Of a stretch of DNA of 5,202 bases, positions 1-5,202 are shown in pieces. Both the position numbers and the translations under genes were made by a program. Positions within the stretch are counted from its first letter, which is position 1, and every line of letters starts with the position of its first letter. The notes beneath the pieces are model-generated. The model saw only the letters and a list, made by a program, of their open reading frames with translations, searched no databases and was not told the origin of the DNA. Source of the stretch: Gemmatimonadota bacterium (GTDB lineage: Bacteria > Latescibacterota > UBA2968 > UBA8231); contig VXZF01000398.1 in NCBI GenBank assembly GCA_009845645.1, forward strand, positions 2,702 through 7,903, read 5' to 3'.

Positions 1-2
1 GC

Positions 3-875
3 ATCCCCGAAAAGCTCCTCAATCCAGCAACGCTCGTCGATCCAACAAAATATCTCGGTCCCACGATTATCGAGCCAATCCCACCATCAGAGTGGTATCC
101 GGCCCCCACAAACGATGAGTTTTCCACGCTCGACCGGCCGCTCACCGACGAGGCCGTGGCAGCCAAGTACAACAACTTCTATGAATTCTCCACCTCCAAG
201 GATGTGTGGCGCTTCATAGACAATTTTGAGCCTGCCCCTTGGACGGTGGAAATAAGCGGCCTAGTGCCAGAGCCCAAGACCTACGATATCGACTACCTAA
301 TAGGCATCATGGACCTAGAAGAGCGCCTCTACCGCCACCGCTGCGTCGAGGCTTGGTCCATGGCCATCCCGTGGACGGGCTTTCCCATGCGGGACCTCAT
401 CGACTTGGTCCAACCGCTGTCATCGGCCCGCTACGTGCGCATGATCTCCTTCTTCAATCCCGAGGTGGCCCCAGTACAATGGGATCGATCCGATTGGCCT
501 TGGCCCTATACCGAGGGCCTGACCATGGCCGAAGCGACCAATGAGTTGACTCTGTTGGTGACGGGCGTCTACGGCCACGAAATGCCCAAGCAACACGGCG
601 CTCCCCTGCGCCTAGTGACGCCCTGGAAATACGGCTATAAGGGCCTCAAATCGATCACCAAAATCGAATTCACCAGCGAACAGCCGGCGACGTTTTGGAA
701 TACCCTAGCGCCCCACGAGTACGGCTTTATCTCCAACGTCGAGCCCCAAGTCCCCCATCCCCGCTGGTCGCAAGCCAGAGAGCGCTTCATCACCACCGAT
801 TCGAACCCAACCGAACTACGCGATACCCTCCCCTACAACGGCTACGCAGAGTACGTCGCCCATTTGTACGAGTGA
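3..875 (+). CDS. msrP: Protein-methionine-sulfoxide reductase catalytic subunit MsrP, 5'-partial
   Basis: This is the molybdopterin catalytic subunit of the periplasmic MsrPQ system (formerly YedY), which reduces methionine sulfoxide in oxidised envelope proteins. The frame is open from the window edge, and the GTG at 156 is internal, because family-like residues (the YPAPTND and DRPLT segments) precede it. Counting from the codon at 3, about 290 residues are visible. Diagnostic blocks are YNNFYEF (56-62), YRHRCVEAWSM (110-120), GAPLRL and PWKYGYKGLKS, and HPRWSQARERF near the end. Cys114 (codon 342-344) aligns with the cysteine that ligates molybdenum in E. coli MsrP. The Arg in GAPLRL and the Lys in GLKS match known cofactor contacts, while the Asn that precedes GAP in E. 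coli is His here. The Tat signal expected at the N-terminus is outside the window. The heme partner gene msrQ is not downstream; a small secreted protein follows after 20 bases. The family is certain; the exact start is not visible. Confidence 0.95.
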   Translation: MPEKLLNPATLVDPTKYLGPTIIEPIPPSEWYPAPTNDEFSTLDRPLTDEAVAAKYNNFYEFSTSKDVWRFIDNFEPAPWTVEISGLVPEPKTYDIDYLIGIMDLEERLYRHRCVEAWSMAIPWTGFPMRDLIDLVQPLSSARYVRMISFFNPEVAPVQWDRSDWPWPYTEGLTMAEATNELTLLVTGVYGHEMPKQHGAPLRLVTPWKYGYKGLKSITKIEFTSEQPATFWNTLAPHEYGFISNVEPQVPHPRWSQARERFITTDSNPTELRDTLPYNGYAEYVAHLYE

Positions 876-881
876 TCCTGC

Positions 882-889
882 AAAGGAAA
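882..889 (+). promoter_or_regulatory. Ribosome binding site of the small secreted protein
   Basis: The purine-rich AAAGGAAA ends 6 bases before the ATG at 896. It fixes the start there rather than at 695, an upstream in-frame ATG that lies inside msrP and encodes an Arg/Pro-rich stretch typical of an out-of-frame shadow. Confidence 0.75.
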
Positions 890-895
890 CCCCTT

Positions 896-1540
896 ATGCG
901 CCAGTTCCTGTCGTCTGTCCTCTTACTCTGCCTGCTCGTCGCGCCGCTCGCCGCTCAGCAAGAGGCGTTGCACGGCACTTGGGAGGGCACTATCGTCGAT
1001 GAGCAAATCGGCGAGATTGCAATTCGCCTGACCTTCGAGGAAGATGGAACCTTTGAGATCAACCAAGTCATTCAGGTGAAAGACGATTTCCTAGCCGCTG
1101 TTCAAGTCCCAGAGCCTCCCACCATGGAGACAATCTCCGCCCACGGCACCGGCACTTATGGCATCTTGGGCGACAACCTCGTGATCTATATAACCGCATT
1201 AGATATTTCCGTTGACGGTGAAAGCTTCGTCGAATTCTTCACCCAAGTAGCTCGCGACTTTGCCCGGTACGTAGCCGACTCACACGAAATCCCCGCAGAA
1301 AACTACCCGGCCTTTGAACAGGAATTCATCGACGCGTTTTTCGCTGAACTCGCTAAGGTGCAATTCCTCGCCATACTCAATGAGTGGGGGGTTAGTGAGT
1401 ATGCCATTGAGGGGGATACCTTGCTTCTCACGACCACGCGGGAGACCGGGGTCACGATCTGGGAACTCCACCCCGTTGATGATTCCAGTGCGGTCGCCGA
1501 AACCACCTGGGGTAGCGTGAAAGCAACTTGGCGTCGGTAA
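896..1540 (+). CDS. Secreted protein of unknown function, lipocalin-like beta fold suspected
   Basis: I do not recognise a named family for this 214-residue protein. Residues 1-20 form a clear Sec signal peptide: MRQ, a hydrophobic core rich in Leu and Val, then APLAA, with cleavage likely after Ala20 before QQ. Cys12 sits inside the core without a lipobox, so this is probably not a lipoprotein. The mature part begins with LHGTWEGT (25-32), followed by FEEDGTFEI (47-55), GTYGILGDNLVIYI (86-99), and later YAIEGDTLLL (169-178) and IWELHPV (188-194). Such Gly-Thr-Trp, DGTF and GDxL repeats are typical of small lipocalin-like or calycin-like beta-barrels. Between the strands lies an acidic, aromatic-rich and probably helical insert at about 110-160. 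It starts 20 bases after msrP with a good ribosome binding site, so co-transcription is likely. A periplasmic or outer-surface role, perhaps ligand binding, is inference. The gene is real; its function is unknown. Confidence 0.85.
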   Translation: MRQFLSSVLLLCLLVAPLAAQQEALHGTWEGTIVDEQIGEIAIRLTFEEDGTFEINQVIQVKDDFLAAVQVPEPPTMETISAHGTGTYGILGDNLVIYITALDISVDGESFVEFFTQVARDFARYVADSHEIPAENYPAFEQEFIDAFFAELAKVQFLAILNEWGVSEYAIEGDTLLLTTTRETGVTIWELHPVDDSSAVAETTWGSVKATWRR

Positions 1541-1546
1541 ATTCTC

Positions 1547-1571
1547 TTGGAATCGCTCAGCCTCTTATAAT
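1547..1571 (+). promoter_or_regulatory. Possible promoter with perfect TATAAT box, weak
   Basis: A consensus -10 hexamer TATAAT stands at 1566-1571. The only -35-like match, TTGGAA at 1547-1552, is just 13 bases upstream, which is shorter than sigma70 normally tolerates; using the overlapping TAATAT at 1568-1573 gives 15. A transcript would start near 1578 and run directly into the terminator at 1622-1645, so this site could drive only a short RNA, or an attenuated leader of the transporter gene. It may equally be a chance AT-rich match. Confidence 0.3.
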
Positions 1572-1621
1572 ATTACTCATACCAGCCATTCGATGTGCTG
1601 CGGATTCGACTTTGACCTTCT

Positions 1622-1645
1622 CGGCGGGGCTTCCCCGCCGTTTTT
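1622..1645 (+). terminator. Rho-independent terminator
   Basis: A perfect 8-base-pair GC-rich stem, CGGCGGGG (1622-1629) with CCCCGCCG (1633-1640), closes a three-base loop (CTT). It is followed at once by five T (1641-1645) and an AT-rich run. There is no T-tract on the other side, so it acts on the + strand only. It lies about 80 bases after the secreted-protein stop and ends the msrP transcription unit. Confidence 0.93.
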
Positions 1646-1697
1646 ATATATACTTCCCTCAGTATCCTCCAACTATCGCAGAAAAAAGTAGGCACCG

Positions 1698-2933
1698 ATG
1701 GAACGGCTGATCAGCCTATTTGGGCTTGTGGTGATGATCGCCCTAGTCTTCGCCATGAGCGCCGACCGCCGCAAAGTAGATCGCCGCTTGGTAGTAGCTG
1801 GCGTGGGACTGCAATTTCTCCTCGCCCTGCTCGTTCTCAAGACCGGACCCGGACAGGCGCTTTTTAGTTATATCGGCGCTTTTTTCACTGCCTTGCTCAA
1901 CTACGTCGATGCTGGCTCTAGCTTTGTCTTTGGCGACGCATTCGGCGAGCATTTCTTCGCGTTCAAGGTACTGCCGACCATTATCTTCTTTGCCGCCCTG
2001 ATGGGAGTACTCTATCACTTGGGCCTAGTCCAGTACGTGGTGGTGGCTTTCGCTTGGATCATGCAGCGCACCCTGCGCACCTCGGGCGCGGAAAGCCTAG
2101 CCGCGGCGGCCAATGTCTTCGTCGGCCAGACTGAGGCTCCACTGGTAGTGCGCCCGTACGTGGCCAGCATGACCCGGTCGGAATTGATGGCCTTGATGGT
2201 AGGCGGCTTCGCCACTATTGCCGGAGGCGTATTGGCCGCCTTCGTAGGTCTGGGAATTGACGCCGGTCACTTGGTAGCTGCCTCGGTGATCTCGGCTCCG
2301 GCGGCGCTATTGGTGGCCAAGGTGATGCAGCCCGAGGTAGAAGAGTCCAAAACGCTAGGGCGGGTATCGATTGAGGTAGAGCGCACGGCCACCAATGTGG
2401 TGGAAGCCGCGGCCAACGGCACCTTGGACGGCTTGCGGCTGGCCCTGAACGTGGCCGCCATGCTCATTGCGGCGCTGGGGTTGATCGCCTTAGTAGATGG
2501 GGCACTGGGCCTGTTGGGCCAAGGCGTGGGCTACATGCTAGGTATGGAGGGTCTAGAGTGGTCTTTGTCCGCGGCGCTGGGTTATTTGTTTGCGCCCTTT
2601 GCCTGGTTGATGGGCATTGAGGCCAAAGATTGTTTGCTGGCTGGCGAGTTATTGGGCAAGAAAATGGTGGCCAACGAATTTGTCTCGTACGTCCAATTGA
2701 GCCAGTGGATCCAGCCCGGCTCGGGCGTAGAGCTAAGCCAGCGCTCGGTGATCATCCTGACCTATGCCCTGTGTGGTTTTGCCAACTTCAGTAGCATTGG
2801 CATCCAGATCGGCGGCATCGGCGGCATTGCCCCCGAGCGGCGGCGCGAATTGGCGCGGTTGGGTTTTCGCGCCATGCTAGGCGGCTCCCTAGCCTGCTTT
2901 ATGACCGCCTGTGTGGCCGGTATCCTGCTGTAG
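1698..2933 (+). CDS. nupC: Sodium- or proton-coupled nucleoside transporter, CNT (NupC) family
   Basis: This is a concentrative nucleoside transporter of the inner membrane, importing nucleosides with a cation gradient. Its 411 residues are full length for bacterial CNTs, which are trimers with eight transmembrane helices and two re-entrant hairpins. The N-terminal Nucleos_tra2_N-type segment (about 5-50) is followed by the gate region FAFKVLPTIIFF (87-98). The first substrate loop GQTEAP (143-148) and the second hairpin NEFVSY (326-331) and CGFANFSSIGIQ (359-370) are intact. Compared from memory with the Vibrio cholerae CNT structure, the uridine ligands Gln154, Thr155, Glu156, Glu332, Asn368 and Ser371 correspond to Gln144, Thr145, Glu146, Glu327, Asn363 and Ser366. 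The sodium-site Asn149 corresponds to Asn139, and Ser183 is replaced by the similar Thr173. Sodium coupling is therefore likely but not proven, and pyrimidine versus purine preference cannot be read. The ATG follows a weak GTAGG ribosome site. It is probably monocistronic, bounded by a terminator upstream and a promoter downstream. The family call is very secure; nupC is used as the general family symbol. Confidence 0.96.
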   Translation: MERLISLFGLVVMIALVFAMSADRRKVDRRLVVAGVGLQFLLALLVLKTGPGQALFSYIGAFFTALLNYVDAGSSFVFGDAFGEHFFAFKVLPTIIFFAALMGVLYHLGLVQYVVVAFAWIMQRTLRTSGAESLAAAANVFVGQTEAPLVVRPYVASMTRSELMALMVGGFATIAGGVLAAFVGLGIDAGHLVAASVISAPAALLVAKVMQPEVEESKTLGRVSIEVERTATNVVEAAANGTLDGLRLALNVAAMLIAALGLIALVDGALGLLGQGVGYMLGMEGLEWSLSAALGYLFAPFAWLMGIEAKDCLLAGELLGKKMVANEFVSYVQLSQWIQPGSGVELSQRSVIILTYALCGFANFSSIGIQIGGIGGIAPERRRELARLGFRAMLGGSLACFMTACVAGILL

Positions 2934-2950
2934 AAGGTCGTCATTTCGGT

Positions 2951-2979
2951 TTGACCAAGGTTTCAGTGCTACTTATGTT
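2951..2979 (+). promoter_or_regulatory. Sigma70-like promoter for the GYD-domain gene
   Basis: TTGACC (2951-2956, five of six consensus bases) is separated by exactly 17 bases from TATGTT (2974-2979, four of six). Transcription would start near 2986, giving a leader of about 45 bases before the ATG at 3032. The site lies in the 98-base gap between the transporter stop and the next gene, where a promoter is expected, and no terminator hairpin is seen in the gap. Confidence 0.6.
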
Positions 2980-3018
2980 GCAACAGCCATTTGCGTTCCT
3001 AGTCCATTTTTGGCTGAA

Positions 3019-3025
3019 AAGAGGA
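3019..3025 (+). promoter_or_regulatory. Ribosome binding site of the GYD-domain gene
   Basis: AAGAGGA ends 6 bases before the ATG at 3032. It decides the start: the longer in-frame reading from TTG 2951 has no such site, would begin inside the proposed -35 box, and would add 27 residues not found in this family. Confidence 0.8.
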
Positions 3026-3031
3026 AATCCG

Positions 3032-3352
3032 ATGCGCAAATACATGTTTCGCTCAACGTACACGCAGGCCGGGCTTGCCGGTTTGCTGAAGGAAGGCGGC
3101 ACGCGGCGGCGGGAGGCATTAACCCAAACGATTGAGGGGATGGGTGGCAGTGTGGAAGCGCTTTACTACGCCTTCGGAGAACCGGATCTCTATATAATTG
3201 CCGATCTGCCCGACGACGCAACGGCCGCGGCCGTGTCCATGGTCATTGGCAACGCCGGCGCGCTCGACATTAGCGTTACCGTGCTAGTCACGCCGGAAAC
3301 CATAGACGAAGCCATCGGCAAAAGCGTCCCCTACCGGCCCCCGGGATCTTGA
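3032..3352 (+). CDS. GYD domain-containing protein
   Basis: A 106-residue cytoplasmic protein of the GYD family (ferredoxin-like alpha/beta fold, close to the Dabb/ABM-type small stress proteins), whose biochemical role is not established. The family pattern runs through the whole chain: KYMFRSTYTQAGLAGLL (3-19), then KEGGTRRREA, the helix TQTIEGMGGSVEALYYAFGE (31-50), the naming motif region PDLYIIADLPDDATAAA (51-67), and the closing strand SVTVLVTPETIDEA (81-94). The C-terminal tail is short and Pro-rich. The length is normal for the family. No signal peptide is present. It has its own likely promoter and stops 15 bases before the presumed start of the quinoprotein, in the same reading frame, so the two are likely co-transcribed. 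A functional link with the quinoprotein is not established. Confidence 0.92.
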   Translation: MRKYMFRSTYTQAGLAGLLKEGGTRRREALTQTIEGMGGSVEALYYAFGEPDLYIIADLPDDATAAAVSMVIGNAGALDISVTVLVTPETIDEAIGKSVPYRPPGS

Positions 3353-3367
3353 TACGCCGATCATCCC

Positions 3368-5202
3368 TTGTTAGTCCACACATTATTGATCCTCATCGCT
3401 GTTGCCTCCCAAGGCGAGGAATGGCCCAATTACGCGGCCGACGCCAAGAGCAGCAAATACGCGCCCCTGTCCCAGATTGACGGCGACAACTTCGCCCAGT
3501 TGCGGGAAATTTGGCGCTACACGGCCCCCGACAAGAGAATCGCCGAGCGTCAGTACATGTGGACTGGTACCAACAAGGGCACTCCCCTGATGGTCAATGG
3601 CGTGCTCTACTACGGATCGCCTTTCAACATCCTCTGTGCGGTCGATCCCACAAGCGGCGAAGAATTGTGGACCTTTGATCCGAAGGTATGGGAGAACTAC
3701 GAAGGTTTTACGGGCATTCTGCGCGGCATCGCCTACTGGCAAAGTGGCGACAAGAAGCGCATCTTCTACGCCACCTCCACCGACCGTCTCTACTCAATCG
3801 ACATTGAGACCGGCCAGCCCGACCCAAAATTCGGCGAGGGCGGCTTCGCCGATTTAAGCAAGGGACTGCGCCGCGACATCGATCGCAGGCGCTACTGTGT
3901 TACCTCGGCACCTATCGTCTGCCGCAACGTAGTGGTAGTGGGTTCAGGCATCGAAGATTGGCACGGCAAGTCTCCCCCCAAATACTCCACCCCCGGCGAC
4001 GTGCGCGGCTTCGACGCCCACACCGGCGAACAGGTGTGGATCTTCCAGACGGTGCCGCAGGAAGGCGAGTACGGCAACGACACCTGGGAAAACGACGCGT
4101 GGCAGACTTATGGCCAAGCCAATGTGTGGTCCGCGATGAGCGCCGACGACGAGTTAGGCTACGTGTATCTACCCGTCAGCAGCACCACCCACAACCACTA
4201 CGGTGGCGAGCGCCCCGGTGCCAATCTCTTCAGCCAGACGCTGGTCTGCCTCAAGGCGGCAACCGGCGAGCGCGTCTGGCACTACCAGTTCATCCACCAC
4301 GGCCTGTGGAACTACGACCCGCCAGCACCGCCGGTCTTGGCCGATATAGAAGTACAAGGCAAAGCGATCAAGGCCCTAGCTTTGGTGAGCAAACAGGCCT
4401 TCTGCTACGTATTAGACCGCACGACCGGCGAGCCGGTCTGGCCGATCAACGAGCACGAGGTACCCCAGTCAAAAACCCCGGGCGAGCAAAGCTGGCCGAC
4501 TCAGCCCTTCCCCAGCAAGCCCGCGCCCTACGACCGTCAGGGTCTACAGGAAGACGACCTGATCGACTTCACGCCCGAGCTGCGAGGAAAGGCACTGGCG
4601 ATTCTGCAAAGATACGATCACGGCCCGCTGTTCACCCCACCCAGCGAAAAGGGCACGCTGGTATTGCCTGGGGGCTTGGGCGGCTCAGATTGGAGCGGCG
4701 CAGCACTGGTGCCCGAAAAAAACGTGCTCTACGTGCCTTCGCGCACCGACGCCGATATCGTGTGGCTGGAAAAGGTGAGGAACCCGCGCGCCTTTTCGGC
4801 CTACGCATCCTTCAAGAGAAGTGCCGAATACGTCAATGGCCTACCGTTGACCAAGCCTCCCTATGGACGGATCACTGCCATCGACTTGGACACCGGCGAG
4901 CACGTCTGGATGAGCCCAGTGGGTCAAGGCCCCGTCAACCACAGGGCCCTGCGCAATCTCGACCTACCCGCTATGGGCTGGTTCCACTACAACTTTATAC
5001 TCGCCACCGAGACCGTGCTGGTGGTGGTCTCGCAGCAGCCCGACTGGTGGGGCGACCTCCGCGACGACGACTTTGTCGAACAAACGCCCTATCTGCGTGC
5101 CTTTGACCTAGATACAGGCGCAGTGCTAGCCGAGCTAGAATTTCCCGGCAACCCCCACGGCAGTCCCATCAGCTATATGGCCAACGGGCGTCAGTACATC
5201 GT
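3368..5202 (+). CDS. Secreted PQQ-dependent dehydrogenase (membrane glucose dehydrogenase-like), 3'-partial
   Basis: An eight-bladed beta-propeller quinoprotein that would oxidise a sugar or alcohol outside the cytoplasmic membrane using pyrroloquinoline quinone. The frame is open to the window edge (611 codons), probably missing only the last few dozen residues. The start is doubtful: TTG 3368 is the only sensible choice, with no ribosome site, giving a signal-like LLILIAVA with cleavage likely after Ala13. EEWPNYAAD (17-25) is the usual mature N-terminus. Tryptophan-docking motifs of the form D-x-x-T/S-G-x-x-x-W occur at about 93-102, 216-224, 350-358 and 506-514, with related copies ending at 304 and near 580. 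GLFTPPSE-type (PLFTPPSEKGTL) and GGLGGSDWSGA blocks follow. HHGLWNYD (310-317) aligns with HHDLWDMD of E. coli Gcd. Lys342 falls exactly 27 residues on, matching Lys493, but Asn315 replaces the catalytic Asp466. The short spacing to the GYD gene suggests co-transcription. Substrate is not predictable; family certain. Confidence 0.93.
   Translation, partial: MLVHTLLILIAVASQGEEWPNYAADAKSSKYAPLSQIDGDNFAQLREIWRYTAPDKRIAERQYMWTGTNKGTPLMVNGVLYYGSPFNILCAVDPTSGEELWTFDPKVWENYEGFTGILRGIAYWQSGDKKRIFYATSTDRLYSIDIETGQPDPKFGEGGFADLSKGLRRDIDRRRYCVTSAPIVCRNVVVVGSGIEDWHGKSPPKYSTPGDVRGFDAHTGEQVWIFQTVPQEGEYGNDTWENDAWQTYGQANVWSAMSADDELGYVYLPVSSTTHNHYGGERPGANLFSQTLVCLKAATGERVWHYQFIHHGLWNYDPPAPPVLADIEVQGKAIKALALVSKQAFCYVLDRTTGEPVWPINEHEVPQSKTPGEQSWPTQPFPSKPAPYDRQGLQEDDLIDFTPELRGKALAILQRYDHGPLFTPPSEKGTLVLPGGLGGSDWSGAALVPEKNVLYVPSRTDADIVWLEKVRNPRAFSAYASFKRSAEYVNGLPLTKPPYGRITAIDLDTGEHVWMSPVGQGPVNHRALRNLDLPAMGWFHYNFILATETVLVVVSQQPDWWGDLRDDDFVEQTPYLRAFDLDTGAVLAELEFPGNPHGSPISYMANGRQYI

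Noticed and set aside
156..158. GTG as the start of msrP
   Set aside because: The codons before it encode family-like residues in the same frame with no stop up to the window edge, so the gene is simply cut by the window.
695..895. Upstream ATG extension of the secreted protein
   Set aside because: It overlaps the conserved end of msrP, reads as Arg/Pro-rich shadow sequence, and would bury the clear signal peptide that starts at 896 behind a ribosome site.
1541..1697. Purine or other nucleoside-responsive riboswitch ahead of the transporter
   Set aside because: I could not find the conserved loop or junction bases of known purine riboswitches; only the terminator hairpin and a short direct repeat of ATTCGA (1588-1593, 1604-1609) are seen, and that may be chance.
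2951..3031. Longer form of the GYD protein starting at TTG 2951
   Set aside because: No ribosome site, non-family N-terminal residues, and overlap with a well-spaced promoter; ATG 3032 has a good Shine-Dalgarno and the normal family start.
3383..3742. A 119-residue minus-strand open frame
   Set aside because: It is antisense to the conserved N-terminal half of the quinoprotein and shows no recognisable motif, ribosome site or promoter.
3958..5106. A 382-residue + strand open frame inside the quinoprotein
   Set aside because: It reads as an Arg/Pro-rich, low-hydrophobicity product with no family motifs and lies wholly within a well-conserved PQQ-dehydrogenase in another frame, so it is a GC-driven shadow.

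Overview
The window reads as an ordinary stretch of chromosome from an uncultivated, moderately GC-rich bacterium. Five protein-coding genes lie close together, all on the + strand, with no mobile element, RNA gene or CRISPR array that I can see. The combination of a Tat-type molybdoenzyme, a small GYD-domain protein and a large secreted PQQ-dehydrogenase recalls genomes of free-living or sponge-associated marine lineages (SAR202, Latescibacteria, Poribacteria, Acidobacteria). That placement is a weak inference from recognised families, not something the bases prove.

Layout. (1) Positions 3-875 hold the catalytic subunit of the periplasmic methionine-sulfoxide reductase MsrP (YedY family), cut at its 5' end by the window edge. 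(2) Twenty bases later, at 896-1540, comes a small secreted protein of unknown function with a signal peptide and lipocalin-like beta-strand signatures. It is probably co-transcribed with msrP. (3) A 157-base gap holds a textbook intrinsic terminator (1622-1645) that closes this unit. (4) Positions 1698-2933 encode a full-length concentrative nucleoside transporter (CNT/NupC) with its substrate- and sodium-site residues intact. (5) After a 98-base gap with a good sigma70-like promoter (2951-2979), 3032-3352 encodes a GYD-domain protein. (6) From about 3368 to the window end runs a secreted PQQ-dependent dehydrogenase of the membrane glucose dehydrogenase-like type, missing only its last few dozen residues.

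How they fit together. MsrP, the small secreted protein and the quinoprotein all act outside the cytoplasmic membrane. MsrP repairs oxidised methionines there, and the quinoprotein would oxidise sugars or alcohols and feed electrons to the respiratory chain. The CNT protein imports nucleosides across the inner membrane. No single pathway joins all five; the window looks like three adjacent transcription units.

The points most worth checking are in the quinoprotein. The residue aligning with the catalytic aspartate of E. coli glucose dehydrogenase is an asparagine (codon 4310-4312). The gene also has no ATG or GTG start: its signal peptide is preceded only by TTG and lacks basic residues, while basic codons lie just upstream in another frame. 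I found no convincing undescribed system.
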